NCBI GenBank assembly: GCA_007119455.1
Contig: SKPR01000242.1
Span: 1-6,774 of the forward strand
Direction of reading: 5' to 3'
DNA length: 6,774 bases
Source: Candidatus Brevefilum sp.
GTDB lineage: Bacteria; Chloroflexota; Anaerolineae; Anaerolineales; Anaerolineaceae
Shown here: positions 1-5,901 of the stretch, piece by piece
Layout: each line of letters opens with the position of its first letter
Position numbering within the stretch: the stretch's first letter is position 1
Program-made: the position numbers and the translations under genes
The notes under the pieces: model-generated
Databases searched by the model: none
Seen by the model: only the letters and a program-made list of their open reading frames with translations
Told to the model about the DNA's origin: nothing

Positions 1-210
1 AGCCCCCTGAAACTTGCCAGTTTATTGGGCTTTGACTCACTGATCATGGTTGCATTGAGACTGGTAACCCTTGATCAGGCGGTCCAAAAAATCTGTAAAC
101 GCCTGAGCGTAACTGGGAAAGCATTGATCTGTCCTTTTGCTGAGATGGCTATGGATGCTGACAAACCCCACCAAATCGCCCTGTTAAGGGATTATCTTAA
201 AGGAAAATAA
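1..210 (+). CDS. C-terminal end of a probable MobA-like NTP transferase (5' truncated by window)
   Basis: The open frame enters from the left edge in frame 1 without a start and ends at TAA 208-210, giving 69 visible codons. No catalytic motif is in view. The tail reads ...PFAEMAMDADKPHQ... followed by a leucine-rich helix. This resembles the C-terminus of MobA-like GT-A-fold nucleotidyltransferases (NTP_transf_3 type), where an acidic x-D-x-D-K/T-P segment precedes the last helix. Enzymes of that fold transfer a nucleotidyl group from an NTP to a cofactor, sugar or alcohol phosphate; which substrate is used here cannot be told. The TTG at 25 is an internal leucine codon, because the frame is open upstream of it. 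The stop overlaps the next start (TAATG, one shared base), so the PAP2 gene is very likely co-transcribed and translationally coupled. The family call rests on one short motif remembered from relatives. Confidence 0.5.
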   Translation, partial: SPLKLASLLGFDSLIMVALRLVTLDQAVQKICKRLSVTGKALICPFAEMAMDADKPHQIALLRDYLKGK

Positions 211-761
211 TGAAACATTGGGTCAGGCAACTGCTTGAAATGGATGCGCGCCTCTCTAAGTCTCTACGCATCCCCGAAGAGAAAAAAGCTTTATCGCTAA
301 TATTAAAAATTTTTTCACATTCTGGCGATTCCTGGTTCTGGATAGCCGGATTGTTTGTGGTTTGGATGTTCAGCGAACCCGAATGGCGTGAAAGAGCAGT
401 GTTCCTGGGTGTAGGGCTGGTGATCATGGCGACCGTTGTGATCCTGCTTAAATTCACCGTTCGAAGGCCGCGGCCTGAAGGTGAATGGGGCCAGATTTAT
501 CGCATCACTGACCCGCATTCCTTCCCGTCCGGCCATGCCACCCGATCTGCGGCTCTGGCTGTGATGGGATTGGGGTTGGGCCCGCTCTGGTTTGCCATTA
601 CACTGGTCATTTGGGCTCCCTGGGTGGGAATTTCACGCGTGTCATTGGGGGTCCATTACCTCTCGGATGTGGTGGTGGGTTGGCTGGTGGGGGTCATAAT
701 GGGTCTGGTGGCACTGGCCATCCATCCATTGGCTATCCGTTTGTTATCTTTTCTGGTTTAA
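210..761 (+). CDS. PAP2-family integral membrane phosphatase
   Basis: This 183-residue membrane protein carries all three motifs of the PAP2/acid phosphatase superfamily. They are K81-x6-R88-P89 (phosphate-binding), P106-S107-G108-H109 (the His protonates the leaving group) and S142-R143-x5-H149-x3-D153 (H149 is the expected nucleophile). Hydrophobic stretches near residues 43-54, 63-80, 114-139 and 154-171 suggest four to five membrane helices, with the catalytic motifs in the loops. Family members dephosphorylate lipid phosphates such as phosphatidic acid, phosphatidylglycerol phosphate or undecaprenyl pyrophosphate. The substrate here is not determined, but the size suits a single-domain lipid phosphatase. 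The ATG at 210 overlaps the upstream stop (TAATG), so re-initiation is the likely way it is translated. No convincing intrinsic terminator follows its stop. Confidence 0.93.
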   Translation: MKHWVRQLLEMDARLSKSLRIPEEKKALSLILKIFSHSGDSWFWIAGLFVVWMFSEPEWRERAVFLGVGLVIMATVVILLKFTVRRPRPEGEWGQIYRITDPHSFPSGHATRSAALAVMGLGLGPLWFAITLVIWAPWVGISRVSLGVHYLSDVVVGWLVGVIMGLVALAIHPLAIRLLSFLV

Positions 762-901
762 TTTTAAACATCATACTGGCATGGCCATGGTATCCATCAG
801 GTTACGAATCCCAAATTCAGACCTTGATGGGACCGGATCCGATCATGATTAAAATAATGATAGGGGAATAGATTGTTGCTATAACAGAGCTGAACACAAG
901 C

Positions 902-907
902 TATAAT
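902..907 (+). promoter_or_regulatory. Perfect -10 box (TATAAT), probable ancestral pirin-gene promoter
   Basis: TATAAT matches the sigma70-type -10 consensus exactly. A start about seven bases downstream would fall near 914, inside the left copy of the 8-bp target duplication. If the mobile element is removed on paper, this box lies about 35 bases before the pirin ATG, a normal promoter-to-gene distance. No good -35 hexamer sits at 16-19 bp upstream; the nearest is TTGCTA at 876-881, with a 20-bp spacer. The promoter assignment therefore rests on the -10 and its position. Confidence 0.4.
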
Positions 908-909
908 CA

Positions 910-917
910 AATCAAAC
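910..917 (+). repeat. Left copy of 8-bp target-site duplication
   Basis: AATCAAAC lies directly against the GTAA terminus of the mobile element and is repeated exactly at 1019-1026 on the other side. The ninth base outward differs (a at 909, c at 1027 after the right copy), so the duplication is exactly 8 bp. That is the length made by IS66-family transposition. Confidence 0.85.
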
Positions 918-1018
918 GTAACTGCTCAGGCAGTTCTGCTGCTAAATGTTAGGGTGTGGTTCGGTGGCGAAACCACCAAATCACACCCCGCCTATTCTCT
1001 TGCATACTGAGTAGTTAC
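918..1018. mobile_element. 101-bp non-autonomous element (MITE), IS66-type ends
   Basis: The left end reads GTAACTGCTCAGG. The reverse complement of the right end reads GTAACTACTCAGT, so 11 of the first 12 bases match. Both ends are directly abutted by the 8-bp duplication AATCAAAC. The interior has no reading frame of note and is dominated by a long hairpin at 952-988; a smaller one (AACTGC-TCAG-GCAGTT, 920-935) overlaps the left end. GTAA termini with 8-bp duplications are the established signature of the IS66 family. A transposase supplied in trans by a full-length relative is inferred; none is in this window. It lies in the leader of the pirin gene. The perfect duplication suggests a fairly recent insertion. 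Confidence 0.85.
952..988. repeat. Long hairpin inside the mobile element
   Basis: GGGTGTGGTT (952-961) pairs with AATCACACCC (979-988), with a single G-T wobble. Inside it, GGTGG (963-967) pairs with CCACC (973-977) around a CGAAA loop, with one C/A mismatch between the two stems. Fifteen pairs over 37 bases make this a very stable structure in DNA or RNA. No T-run follows (CGCCTATTCTCT), so it is not a standard intrinsic terminator, though it could slow or partly stop polymerase or shield the transcript. Confidence 0.8.
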
Positions 1019-1026
1019 AATCAAAC
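1019..1026 (+). repeat. Right copy of 8-bp target-site duplication
   Basis: AATCAAAC follows the TTAC terminus directly and is identical to 910-917. Nine bases further on begins the GGAGGG ribosome binding site of the pirin gene, so the insertion spared it. Confidence 0.85.
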
Positions 1027-1044
1027 CATTCAGCGGAGGGCAGA

Positions 1045-1989
1045 ATGTCAAAAAATACCAATTTCAGCAAAGAATGCGGGGCCAGTGAAGAAGACGCACT
1101 GACCTTCAGGGTTTATGCCAATCGAGAAACCCGCCTGGGAAATCTCGAAATCTCCAGAGCGTTACCGATGCGTGAGCGGCGTTTGGTTGGACCCTGGTGT
1201 TTTCTCGATTACTTTGGTCCGCTCACTTTCAAAGATGAGAAACCAATGCATGTCCCCCCACATCCGCATATTGGCTTGCAAACCGTGTCCTGGTTGTTGG
1301 AAGGTGAGGTACGCCACTCGGATAGTTTGAACTTTCAAGCCATCGTCAAACCCGGCGGTGTTAATGTGATGACTGCTGGCAAGGGCATCGCCCATGCGGA
1401 GGAAACACCCACAAAAAATAGCGGAAGCCTTTGTGGTGTGCAATTATGGGTGGCCCTACCGGATGAGCACCGAAATACAGCCCCTGATTTCCTCAACGTC
1501 CCCCAAGTACCGATAATTGAGAAAAAAGGCGGTGTGGTGAAATTGTTTGCCGGCACATTGGAATCGACCACCGCACCTGCGAGATATTTTTCTGACATCA
1601 TTGGCATGGAAGTGGCTGTCCACGCACGTCAAAGCATAACACTGCCGCTAAACACTCGCTTCGAACATGCCGGCTTACTTCTGGATGGGGATGGAACGGT
1701 AGAAGGCCATCCACTATCAAAAAAGAACCTTTATTACCTGGGTACACACCGCGAAAGCCTTGCCATCAAGACGCAGGCGGGGTGCAAAGTGCTCTTGATC
1801 GGCGGCGTACCCTTCCCCGAGAAAATTCTTATGTGGTGGAATTTTGTGGCTCGGACGCCTGATGAGATCAGGCAGGCCCGCTCCGATTGGGAGGCCGAGC
1901 GATTTTTTGGTGAGGTTGAGGGGACCCAACTTCAGCGATTATCCGCGCCTGAACTTGACCGTTTTGCCAGTCCAAACCCGGCCAGCTGA
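1045..1989 (+). CDS. Pirin family protein (cupin-fold metalloprotein)
   Basis: This 314-residue protein has the bicupin layout of pirins. The N-terminal cupin carries the metal ligands H73 and H75 in a HPHIG motif, and H117 and E119 in a GKGIAHAE motif, matching the iron site of human pirin and E. coli YhhW. The C-terminal cupin (about residues 180-255) ends in the family's MWWNFVART signature at 263-271, followed by an ARSDW helix. Some bacterial pirins have quercetin 2,3-dioxygenase activity and others bind partner proteins; the role here cannot be deduced. It is probably cytoplasmic, with no signal peptide. The ATG at 1045 is supported by a strong GGAGGG (1035-1040) four bases upstream. 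The first 20 residues are polar and look like a non-domain extension. Its leader is interrupted by the mobile element at 918-1018, which may change its expression. The gene converges on elp3, with 163 bp between their stops. Confidence 0.93.
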   Translation: MSKNTNFSKECGASEEDALTFRVYANRETRLGNLEISRALPMRERRLVGPWCFLDYFGPLTFKDEKPMHVPPHPHIGLQTVSWLLEGEVRHSDSLNFQAIVKPGGVNVMTAGKGIAHAEETPTKNSGSLCGVQLWVALPDEHRNTAPDFLNVPQVPIIEKKGGVVKLFAGTLESTTAPARYFSDIIGMEVAVHARQSITLPLNTRFEHAGLLLDGDGTVEGHPLSKKNLYYLGTHRESLAIKTQAGCKVLLIGGVPFPEKILMWWNFVARTPDEIRQARSDWEAERFFGEVEGTQLQRLSAPELDRFASPNPAS

Positions 1990-2152
1990 AAAACGTTCCG
2001 AAACACCCTTGTATTCCATCAAAGGTTTGACTGATTCTGTTTATTGAAATATATGAATACGTGCTATAACCGGCTGATCGTTTTATGAAACAACCCGCAT
2101 CCGTTAATTCATTTACTGGTACTTTTTTTTGATCTCAGGCAGCAATTATTGG
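1990..2152. other. Convergent intergenic region, no clear terminator
   Basis: These 163 bases lie between the pirin and elp3 stop codons. A run of eight T at about 2123-2130 would suit a rightward terminator, but only a very weak palindrome precedes it (TAC-TG-GTA). On the leftward strand the same run is A-rich and cannot serve elp3. I see no RNA gene or repeat here. Confidence 0.5.
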
Positions 2153-3772
2153 TCAAAGCGCCTTCACCATATAGTGTTCAGAAGGCTTGAAACCACGGCT
2201 GGCATAATAGGCACGCGTACCGACTGCAGCAATCACTGCCAGGCGTTGATAACCTTTGTCTTTAGCCAGGGATTCTGCTTCCTCGATCAGATTGGTCCCC
2301 AACCCGCTGTGCTGGGCGATCCCATCACGGACTTCACCGACCTCCAGCGACTGCCCATAGACATGCACCTCACGGATGATGGCTGCGTCAACCAGATCGG
2401 CCATCCCGGTGGAATGGGTATTATCGGGCAAGGACAGGCGAAGAAAACCGGCCAGCTTATCATCCGGCGTATTATAGGACAGAAAATGCTCTTCTGCGTC
2501 GGCAGGGTGATAAACCAGGTCGTTAAATTCAAGCGTCTCCGGATCAATTGGTTTACCCCGCACTTCCCGGCAGCGGATACACGAACAATGGGTGCCGCGT
2601 TTTTTCATCTCATGCTGAATGTCCTGGCGCAGGCTGGTGTTTTTATTGCCCGCTACAACATAGGTGGAAGGGATGTCCCGGATGATGCGGTTGATGCGGC
2701 AGTATCTTGGGACAGTCGTTTTCAGGTCGGCGATCAGATCCAATAATGTTTCTTCGGGATAAGGTTGATAATCGCCCTGTCGCCAGTGGTCATAAAGTTC
2801 TGTACCTTCCAGCAACTGACAGGGATAGATCTTGAGCTCGTCCGGGCAATATGCGCCTTCACCCCACATTCGGGCAAAATCCTCCCGGTCTGATGTTGGT
2901 GTTGCCCCGAGCAGGTTGGGCATCCAGTGCAAAACCACCTTGAAGCCACCCGCTCGTAATAACGCTGTGGCCTCCAGAGTCTCCCGGGCGGTGTGGCCGC
3001 GACGGTTAATCGTGAGGATCTGTTCATCAAAGCTTTGCGCCCCCATCTGCACCTTGGTCACGCCCAGGTAGCGATACCAGGCCAGGGCTTCTTGATCGAC
3101 CATGTCTGGCCGGGTTTCAATCACCAGGCCCACATTGCGATGCTCCCCATGAACATTAAGCCGCTGGGCTTCTTCCAATGTGGGCGAGCCTGCCTCCGGG
3201 TCCGGACCAACTGCATTCATTGCATCAAAGCAGCGCCGGACGAAATATTCCTGGTAGTCTTTGGGATAAGCACTGAAACTGCCCCCCAGGATCAACAACT
3301 CGATCTTATCGGTCGGGTGTCCCACAGCGTGTAAAGCGCGGATACGGTTATGGACCTGCAAAAAAGGATCGAAAGCGTTTTCAAGACCGCGTTTTGCCCC
3401 GGGTTCTTCACTAAGGTAGCTCTTGGGCATTTGGTCTTCTTGCGGGCAGAAAATACACTGTCCCGGGCAGGGATGGTAGCGGGTCAGCACCGTGACCGTT
3501 GTCACACCTGAAAGGGTGCGGGTCGGCTTCATCCGGATTTTGGCCAGCAATTTTTCATCCGGTTCCCAATCGCCACTTTCAACCATGCGGTAATAAACGG
3601 CCACCATGGCATGTTTCGGGATAAACCCACCGCCATCTGATTTGGGATGGGCGCGCTGGGCTGAGTTGAGGTCAATCCCCTTCTTTAAATCCTCGAGGAT
3701 CGCAAGCGCTTGCGCCAGCTCGTCTTCGTTATAAGCCCTTTTTTTCCGCCAGGTTTCTGCCTTCATAAGCAT
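2153..3772 (-). CDS. elp3: Elp3, tRNA U34 carboxymethyl-modifying radical SAM/GNAT enzyme
   Basis: This 539-residue protein is full length for Elp3. The radical SAM domain (about 90-395) has the cluster motif C102-P-G-Q-C106-I-F-C109-P, followed by the Elp3-typical SYLSEEPGAKRG and FDPF segments (118-137) and LILGGSFSAYP (160-170). C396-x-C398-x2-C401 fits the conserved zinc site. The GNAT domain (about 415-539) shows IREVHVYG (466-473), the acetyl-CoA loop motif Q487-H-S-G-L-G492 and GTRAYYASRGF (518-528). Family knowledge: Elp3 uses SAM and acetyl-CoA to attach a carboxymethyl group to C5 of wobble uridine in tRNA. Eukaryotes need the whole Elongator complex, whereas bacterial and archaeal Elp3 act alone; a structure exists for the Dehalococcoides enzyme. 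Start: M1 (3772) and M3 (3766) are both possible. Neither has a clear Shine-Dalgarno, and M3 fits a leaderless start. Divergent from the protease gene. Confidence 0.97.
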   Translation of the reverse strand: MLMKAETWRKKRAYNEDELAQALAILEDLKKGIDLNSAQRAHPKSDGGGFIPKHAMVAVYYRMVESGDWEPDEKLLAKIRMKPTRTLSGVTTVTVLTRYHPCPGQCIFCPQEDQMPKSYLSEEPGAKRGLENAFDPFLQVHNRIRALHAVGHPTDKIELLILGGSFSAYPKDYQEYFVRRCFDAMNAVGPDPEAGSPTLEEAQRLNVHGEHRNVGLVIETRPDMVDQEALAWYRYLGVTKVQMGAQSFDEQILTINRRGHTARETLEATALLRAGGFKVVLHWMPNLLGATPTSDREDFARMWGEGAYCPDELKIYPCQLLEGTELYDHWRQGDYQPYPEETLLDLIADLKTTVPRYCRINRIIRDIPSTYVVAGNKNTSLRQDIQHEMKKRGTHCSCIRCREVRGKPIDPETLEFNDLVYHPADAEEHFLSYNTPDDKLAGFLRLSLPDNTHSTGMADLVDAAIIREVHVYGQSLEVGEVRDGIAQHSGLGTNLIEEAESLAKDKGYQRLAVIAAVGTRAYYASRGFKPSEHYMVKAL

Positions 3773-3774
3773 AC

Positions 3775-3780
3775 ATTGTA
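3775..3780 (-). promoter_or_regulatory. Possible -10 box of elp3 (TACAAT), implying a leaderless mRNA
   Basis: Read leftward, TACAAT (5 of 6 to consensus) is followed by eight bases and then the ATG of codon 3 at 3766-3764. Transcription starting at normal distance from this box would begin at or next to that ATG. No recognisable -35 hexamer sits 16-19 bp upstream, so this is tentative. Confidence 0.3.
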
Positions 3781-3827
3781 CCCATTAATCGCATAATTGT
3801 TTGGTCGCGATATGCTTTTACAAAGAT

Positions 3828-3857
3828 TTTACATATTCAAAACAAATTTCTTATAAT
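3828..3857 (+). promoter_or_regulatory. Sigma70-type promoter of the M50 protease gene
   Basis: TTTACA (3828-3833, 5 of 6 to TTGACA) and TATAAT (3852-3857, perfect) are separated by 18 bp. The expected start, about 3864, gives an AT-rich leader of about 45 bases ending in the strong ribosome binding site AGAGGTGA (3899-3906) before the ATG at 3910. TTTTACA occurs twice, at 3816-3822 and 3827-3833, exactly 11 bp apart, so the -35 region overlaps a one-helical-turn direct repeat. Confidence 0.65.
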
Positions 3858-3909
3858 AAAGATATATATTGTTAGAAAATAGCGGTAAGATAATAGAAAG
3901 AGGTGAAAA

Positions 3910-5025
3910 ATGAAGTGGTCATGGCAAATCGGACGAATCGCAGGCATTGACCTGAAAGTCCATTCAACATTTATGCTGATCCTGATCTGGGTTGGCTTTT
4001 CCGCCCTTTTATCCGGCGGCAACCTGACTGCAGCATTAACCAACGTGCTGCTGATCCTGGCTTTATTTATGTGTGTCGTGATGCACGAATTCGGTCACGC
4101 ATTGACCGCCAGGATATTCGGGATCAAAACCCGCGATATTACGCTCCTTCCGATTGGTGGTGTGGCCAGGTTGGAAGAAATGCCAGAGGACCCCTTGGAG
4201 GAGTTGCTGGTTGCTGCCGCAGGACCTGCGGTTAACGTGGTGATCAGTGCGGCCTTATTCTCTGCCCTTCTGATCACCGGGTATTTCAGTCAGCCTTTGA
4301 ACCTCTCAATGCTGACGGGTAATATCTGGATGCAGCTTCTGGCAGCCAATATCACCCTGGTGTTTTTCAATCTGATCCCGGCCTTCCCCATGGATGGCGG
4401 TCGGGTGCTGAGGGCTATTCTTGCCTCGGGCATGGATTACGTCAAGGCCACCAATTTGGCTGCCAATGTTGGCCGGGGCTTTGCCGTCTTGATGGGAATA
4501 GCCGGGTTTTTTCTCAACCCCTGGCTGATCGCAACGGCCTTATTCGTCTGGTCCGGGGCAGGTGCTGAAGCTCGAACCGTTCAGATCAAGAGGGATCTGA
4601 ATGGGCTTACCGCCAGGGATGCATTAATTTCAAAGTTCTACCAGGTGGAGGCCAACCAGTCTCTTGAATCATTGTTCCAGCTGGCCATGCAAACTGGCCA
4701 AAGCCATTTCCCGGTTGTATCCAATGGCGTCTATCTGGGGATCATCAGTCGAAATGATTTGATGAAAACAATGGATAGGTTAGGCAGTCGGTCTCCGGCA
4801 TATGCTGCTATTAGTGGTGAACCTGGAAATATTTCACCCGAAACCCCCCTTAAAGACGTTATGATGAAATTTGGTACAAATCGCACATTACCGGTGGTTG
4901 AAAACCGGCAGTTACTCGGCCTGGTCACCCCGGAAAGCGTCCAGCATTTGATATGGTATAACAAACGGATGGGAAATACCAGGCCTCGCCCTCCGAGGGA
5001 GAATATCAATCCACTTTTGGATTGA
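3910..5025 (+). CDS. Site-2-type intramembrane zinc protease (M50) with two CBS domains
   Basis: This 371-residue protein belongs to the M50/site-2 protease family with a CBS pair, the layout known from Methanocaldococcus jannaschii S2P. Residues 1-220 form the membrane part. H59-E60-F-G-H63 supplies two zinc ligands and the catalytic Glu, G105-P-A-V-N109 is a conserved membrane motif, and N154-L-I-P-A-F-P-M-D162-G-G-R165 gives the third zinc ligand, D162. Hydrophobic helices lie near 19-34, 43-58, 108-124, 139-157 and 190-216. CBS motifs follow at about 233-288 (HFPVV, YLGIISRNDL) and 297-350 (TLPVV, LLGLVTPES); such pairs often bind adenine nucleotides and would gate proteolysis. These enzymes cut membrane-spanning substrates such as anti-sigma factors; none is encoded nearby. 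The start is set by AGAGGTGA four bases before the ATG. It has its own promoter and terminator, so it is probably a single-gene unit. Confidence 0.95.
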   Translation: MKWSWQIGRIAGIDLKVHSTFMLILIWVGFSALLSGGNLTAALTNVLLILALFMCVVMHEFGHALTARIFGIKTRDITLLPIGGVARLEEMPEDPLEELLVAAAGPAVNVVISAALFSALLITGYFSQPLNLSMLTGNIWMQLLAANITLVFFNLIPAFPMDGGRVLRAILASGMDYVKATNLAANVGRGFAVLMGIAGFFLNPWLIATALFVWSGAGAEARTVQIKRDLNGLTARDALISKFYQVEANQSLESLFQLAMQTGQSHFPVVSNGVYLGIISRNDLMKTMDRLGSRSPAYAAISGEPGNISPETPLKDVMMKFGTNRTLPVVENRQLLGLVTPESVQHLIWYNKRMGNTRPRPPRENINPLLD

Positions 5026-5042
5026 CGAATAACTTGATACTG

Positions 5043-5076
5043 AAACCGGTGTGGAACCCAAACACACCGGTTTTTT
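5043..5076 (+). terminator. Intrinsic terminator of the M50 protease gene
   Basis: AAACCGGTGTG (5043-5053) and CACACCGGTTT (5063-5073) form a perfect 11-bp stem with a 9-base loop. The T-run at 5071-5076 overlaps the end of the stem. It lies 17 bases after the protease stop, on the same strand, and isolates that gene from the methyltransferase genes downstream. Confidence 0.93.
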
Positions 5077-5077
5077 G

Positions 5078-5107
5078 TTGACGAGCCCACCCAATCTGCA
5101 CTATACT
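5078..5107 (+). promoter_or_regulatory. Promoter of the Trm9-like methyltransferase gene
   Basis: TTGACG (5078-5083, 5 of 6) and TATACT (5102-5107, 5 of 6) are 18 bp apart. Only nine bases separate the -10 box from the ATG at 5117, so the transcript should start at or within about three bases of the start codon. The -35 begins one base after the preceding terminator's T-run. Confidence 0.7.
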
Positions 5108-5116
5108 TTGCTCAGC

Positions 5117-5857
5117 ATGGATAAAAAATACCAGGAAATATTGCTCGAAATAAACCGCCAGTTTTATGATCAATTTGCACCTTCCTTTTCCAGAACACGC
5201 CATCAAGCCCAGCCCGGCGTTAAGAAGATTGCACAACGCATAGACAAGGCAGCTTCAGTTTTAGACATTGGCTGCGGAAATGGCACCCTGGCCTGTGCTC
5301 TGGCAGCGCGTGGCTTTACCGGTGAATATCTTGGTCTGGATTTAAGTCCAGGGCTGCTCTCAGAAGCTGTCAATCTGCTTGATAAGCCCTCACAGGGTGT
5401 ATTCAATTTTATGGCTATAGATCTGGCCCAACCCGGCTGGGAGGAAAGCATCCCCCAAAAACCTTATGATTGGTTAGTGTCTTTTGCGGTTTTGCACCAT
5501 TTACCGGGGGATGCACTGCGCAGGCAAACCGTCAAGGCTTTTTCGGCGTTAGTTGCCAACCACGGCCGGGTGGCTGTTTCTGTCTGGCAATGGCAGAACA
5601 GCCCTCGCCTGCGTCAACGGGTTCTGCCCTGGTCAACCGTTGGGGTGGAACCGGAAGATCTGGACCCCGGTGATGTCCTCCTGGATTGGCGGGCTGGTGA
5701 GGAACCAGGCCTCCGGTACGTGCATACTTTTGACGCCGCAGAGCTGACCGGTTTGGCCGAACAGGGGGGATTCAAGGTGCTGGAAACTTTTTACTCCGAT
5801 GGAAAATCCGGCGATCTGGCCTTGTATCAAGTCTGGATGCCTGAAATGAATCCATAA
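5117..5857 (+). CDS. Class I SAM methyltransferase, Trm9/ALKBH8-like (putative tRNA cm5U34 methyltransferase)
   Basis: This 246-residue single-domain methyltransferase has motif I VLDIGCGNG at 48-56, the acidic end of strand 2 at D75 (LGLDLS), and FAVLHHLP at 123-130. Several segments parallel yeast Trm9 and human ALKBH8 beyond the general fold. They are F16-Y-D-Q-F-A-P-S-F-S-x-T-R28 near the N-terminus (Trm9 has VYNEIAPHFSQTR), the hydrophobic-A-V-x-H-H motif, a W157 segment after strand 5, L170-P-W172, and a C-terminal RYVHTF...EL (200-210) then FYSDG (225-229), matching RYYH...REGEL and YYDQGN. Trm9 and ALKBH8 methylate cm5U34 of tRNA to mcm5U34 with a Trm112 partner. That this enzyme does the same is inference, strengthened by elp3 two genes away. 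A longer frame could begin at GTG 5051, but that codon lies inside the terminator and upstream of the promoter, so ATG 5117 is preferred. No Shine-Dalgarno is present. Confidence 0.8.
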   Translation: MDKKYQEILLEINRQFYDQFAPSFSRTRHQAQPGVKKIAQRIDKAASVLDIGCGNGTLACALAARGFTGEYLGLDLSPGLLSEAVNLLDKPSQGVFNFMAIDLAQPGWEESIPQKPYDWLVSFAVLHHLPGDALRRQTVKAFSALVANHGRVAVSVWQWQNSPRLRQRVLPWSTVGVEPEDLDPGDVLLDWRAGEEPGLRYVHTFDAAELTGLAEQGGFKVLETFYSDGKSGDLALYQVWMPEMNP

Positions 5858-5901
5858 CAAGCTCGAATTTATGAGGATGCGGATAAAGGTGAAACAAAAA
5901 A

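Noticed and set aside
780..789. CATGGCCATG palindrome shortly after the PAP2 stop
   Set aside because: Perfect for only 10 bp with no loop and no T-run, so neither a terminator nor a convincing operator.
611..871. An 86-codon + strand frame crossing the PAP2 3' end
   Set aside because: Over its first half it is the second frame of the PAP2 catalytic region (glycine-rich by codon bias), then runs into non-coding DNA; no ribosome binding site or motif.
952..1000. Hairpin at 952-988 as the intrinsic terminator of the PAP2 operon or as a riboswitch
   Set aside because: No T-run follows it, it matches no riboswitch core that I recognise, and it lies wholly inside the mobile element, which explains it better.
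2129..2746. A 205-codon open frame on the + strand
   Set aside because: It lies entirely antisense to the well-supported elp3 gene, has no recognisable motifs or ribosome binding site, and is a shadow of elp3 codon usage.
3791..3815. GCATA...TATGC inverted repeat and TCGCGA palindrome between elp3 and the protease gene
   Set aside because: Arms of only 5-6 bp in AT-rich DNA are expected by chance; no second supporting site.
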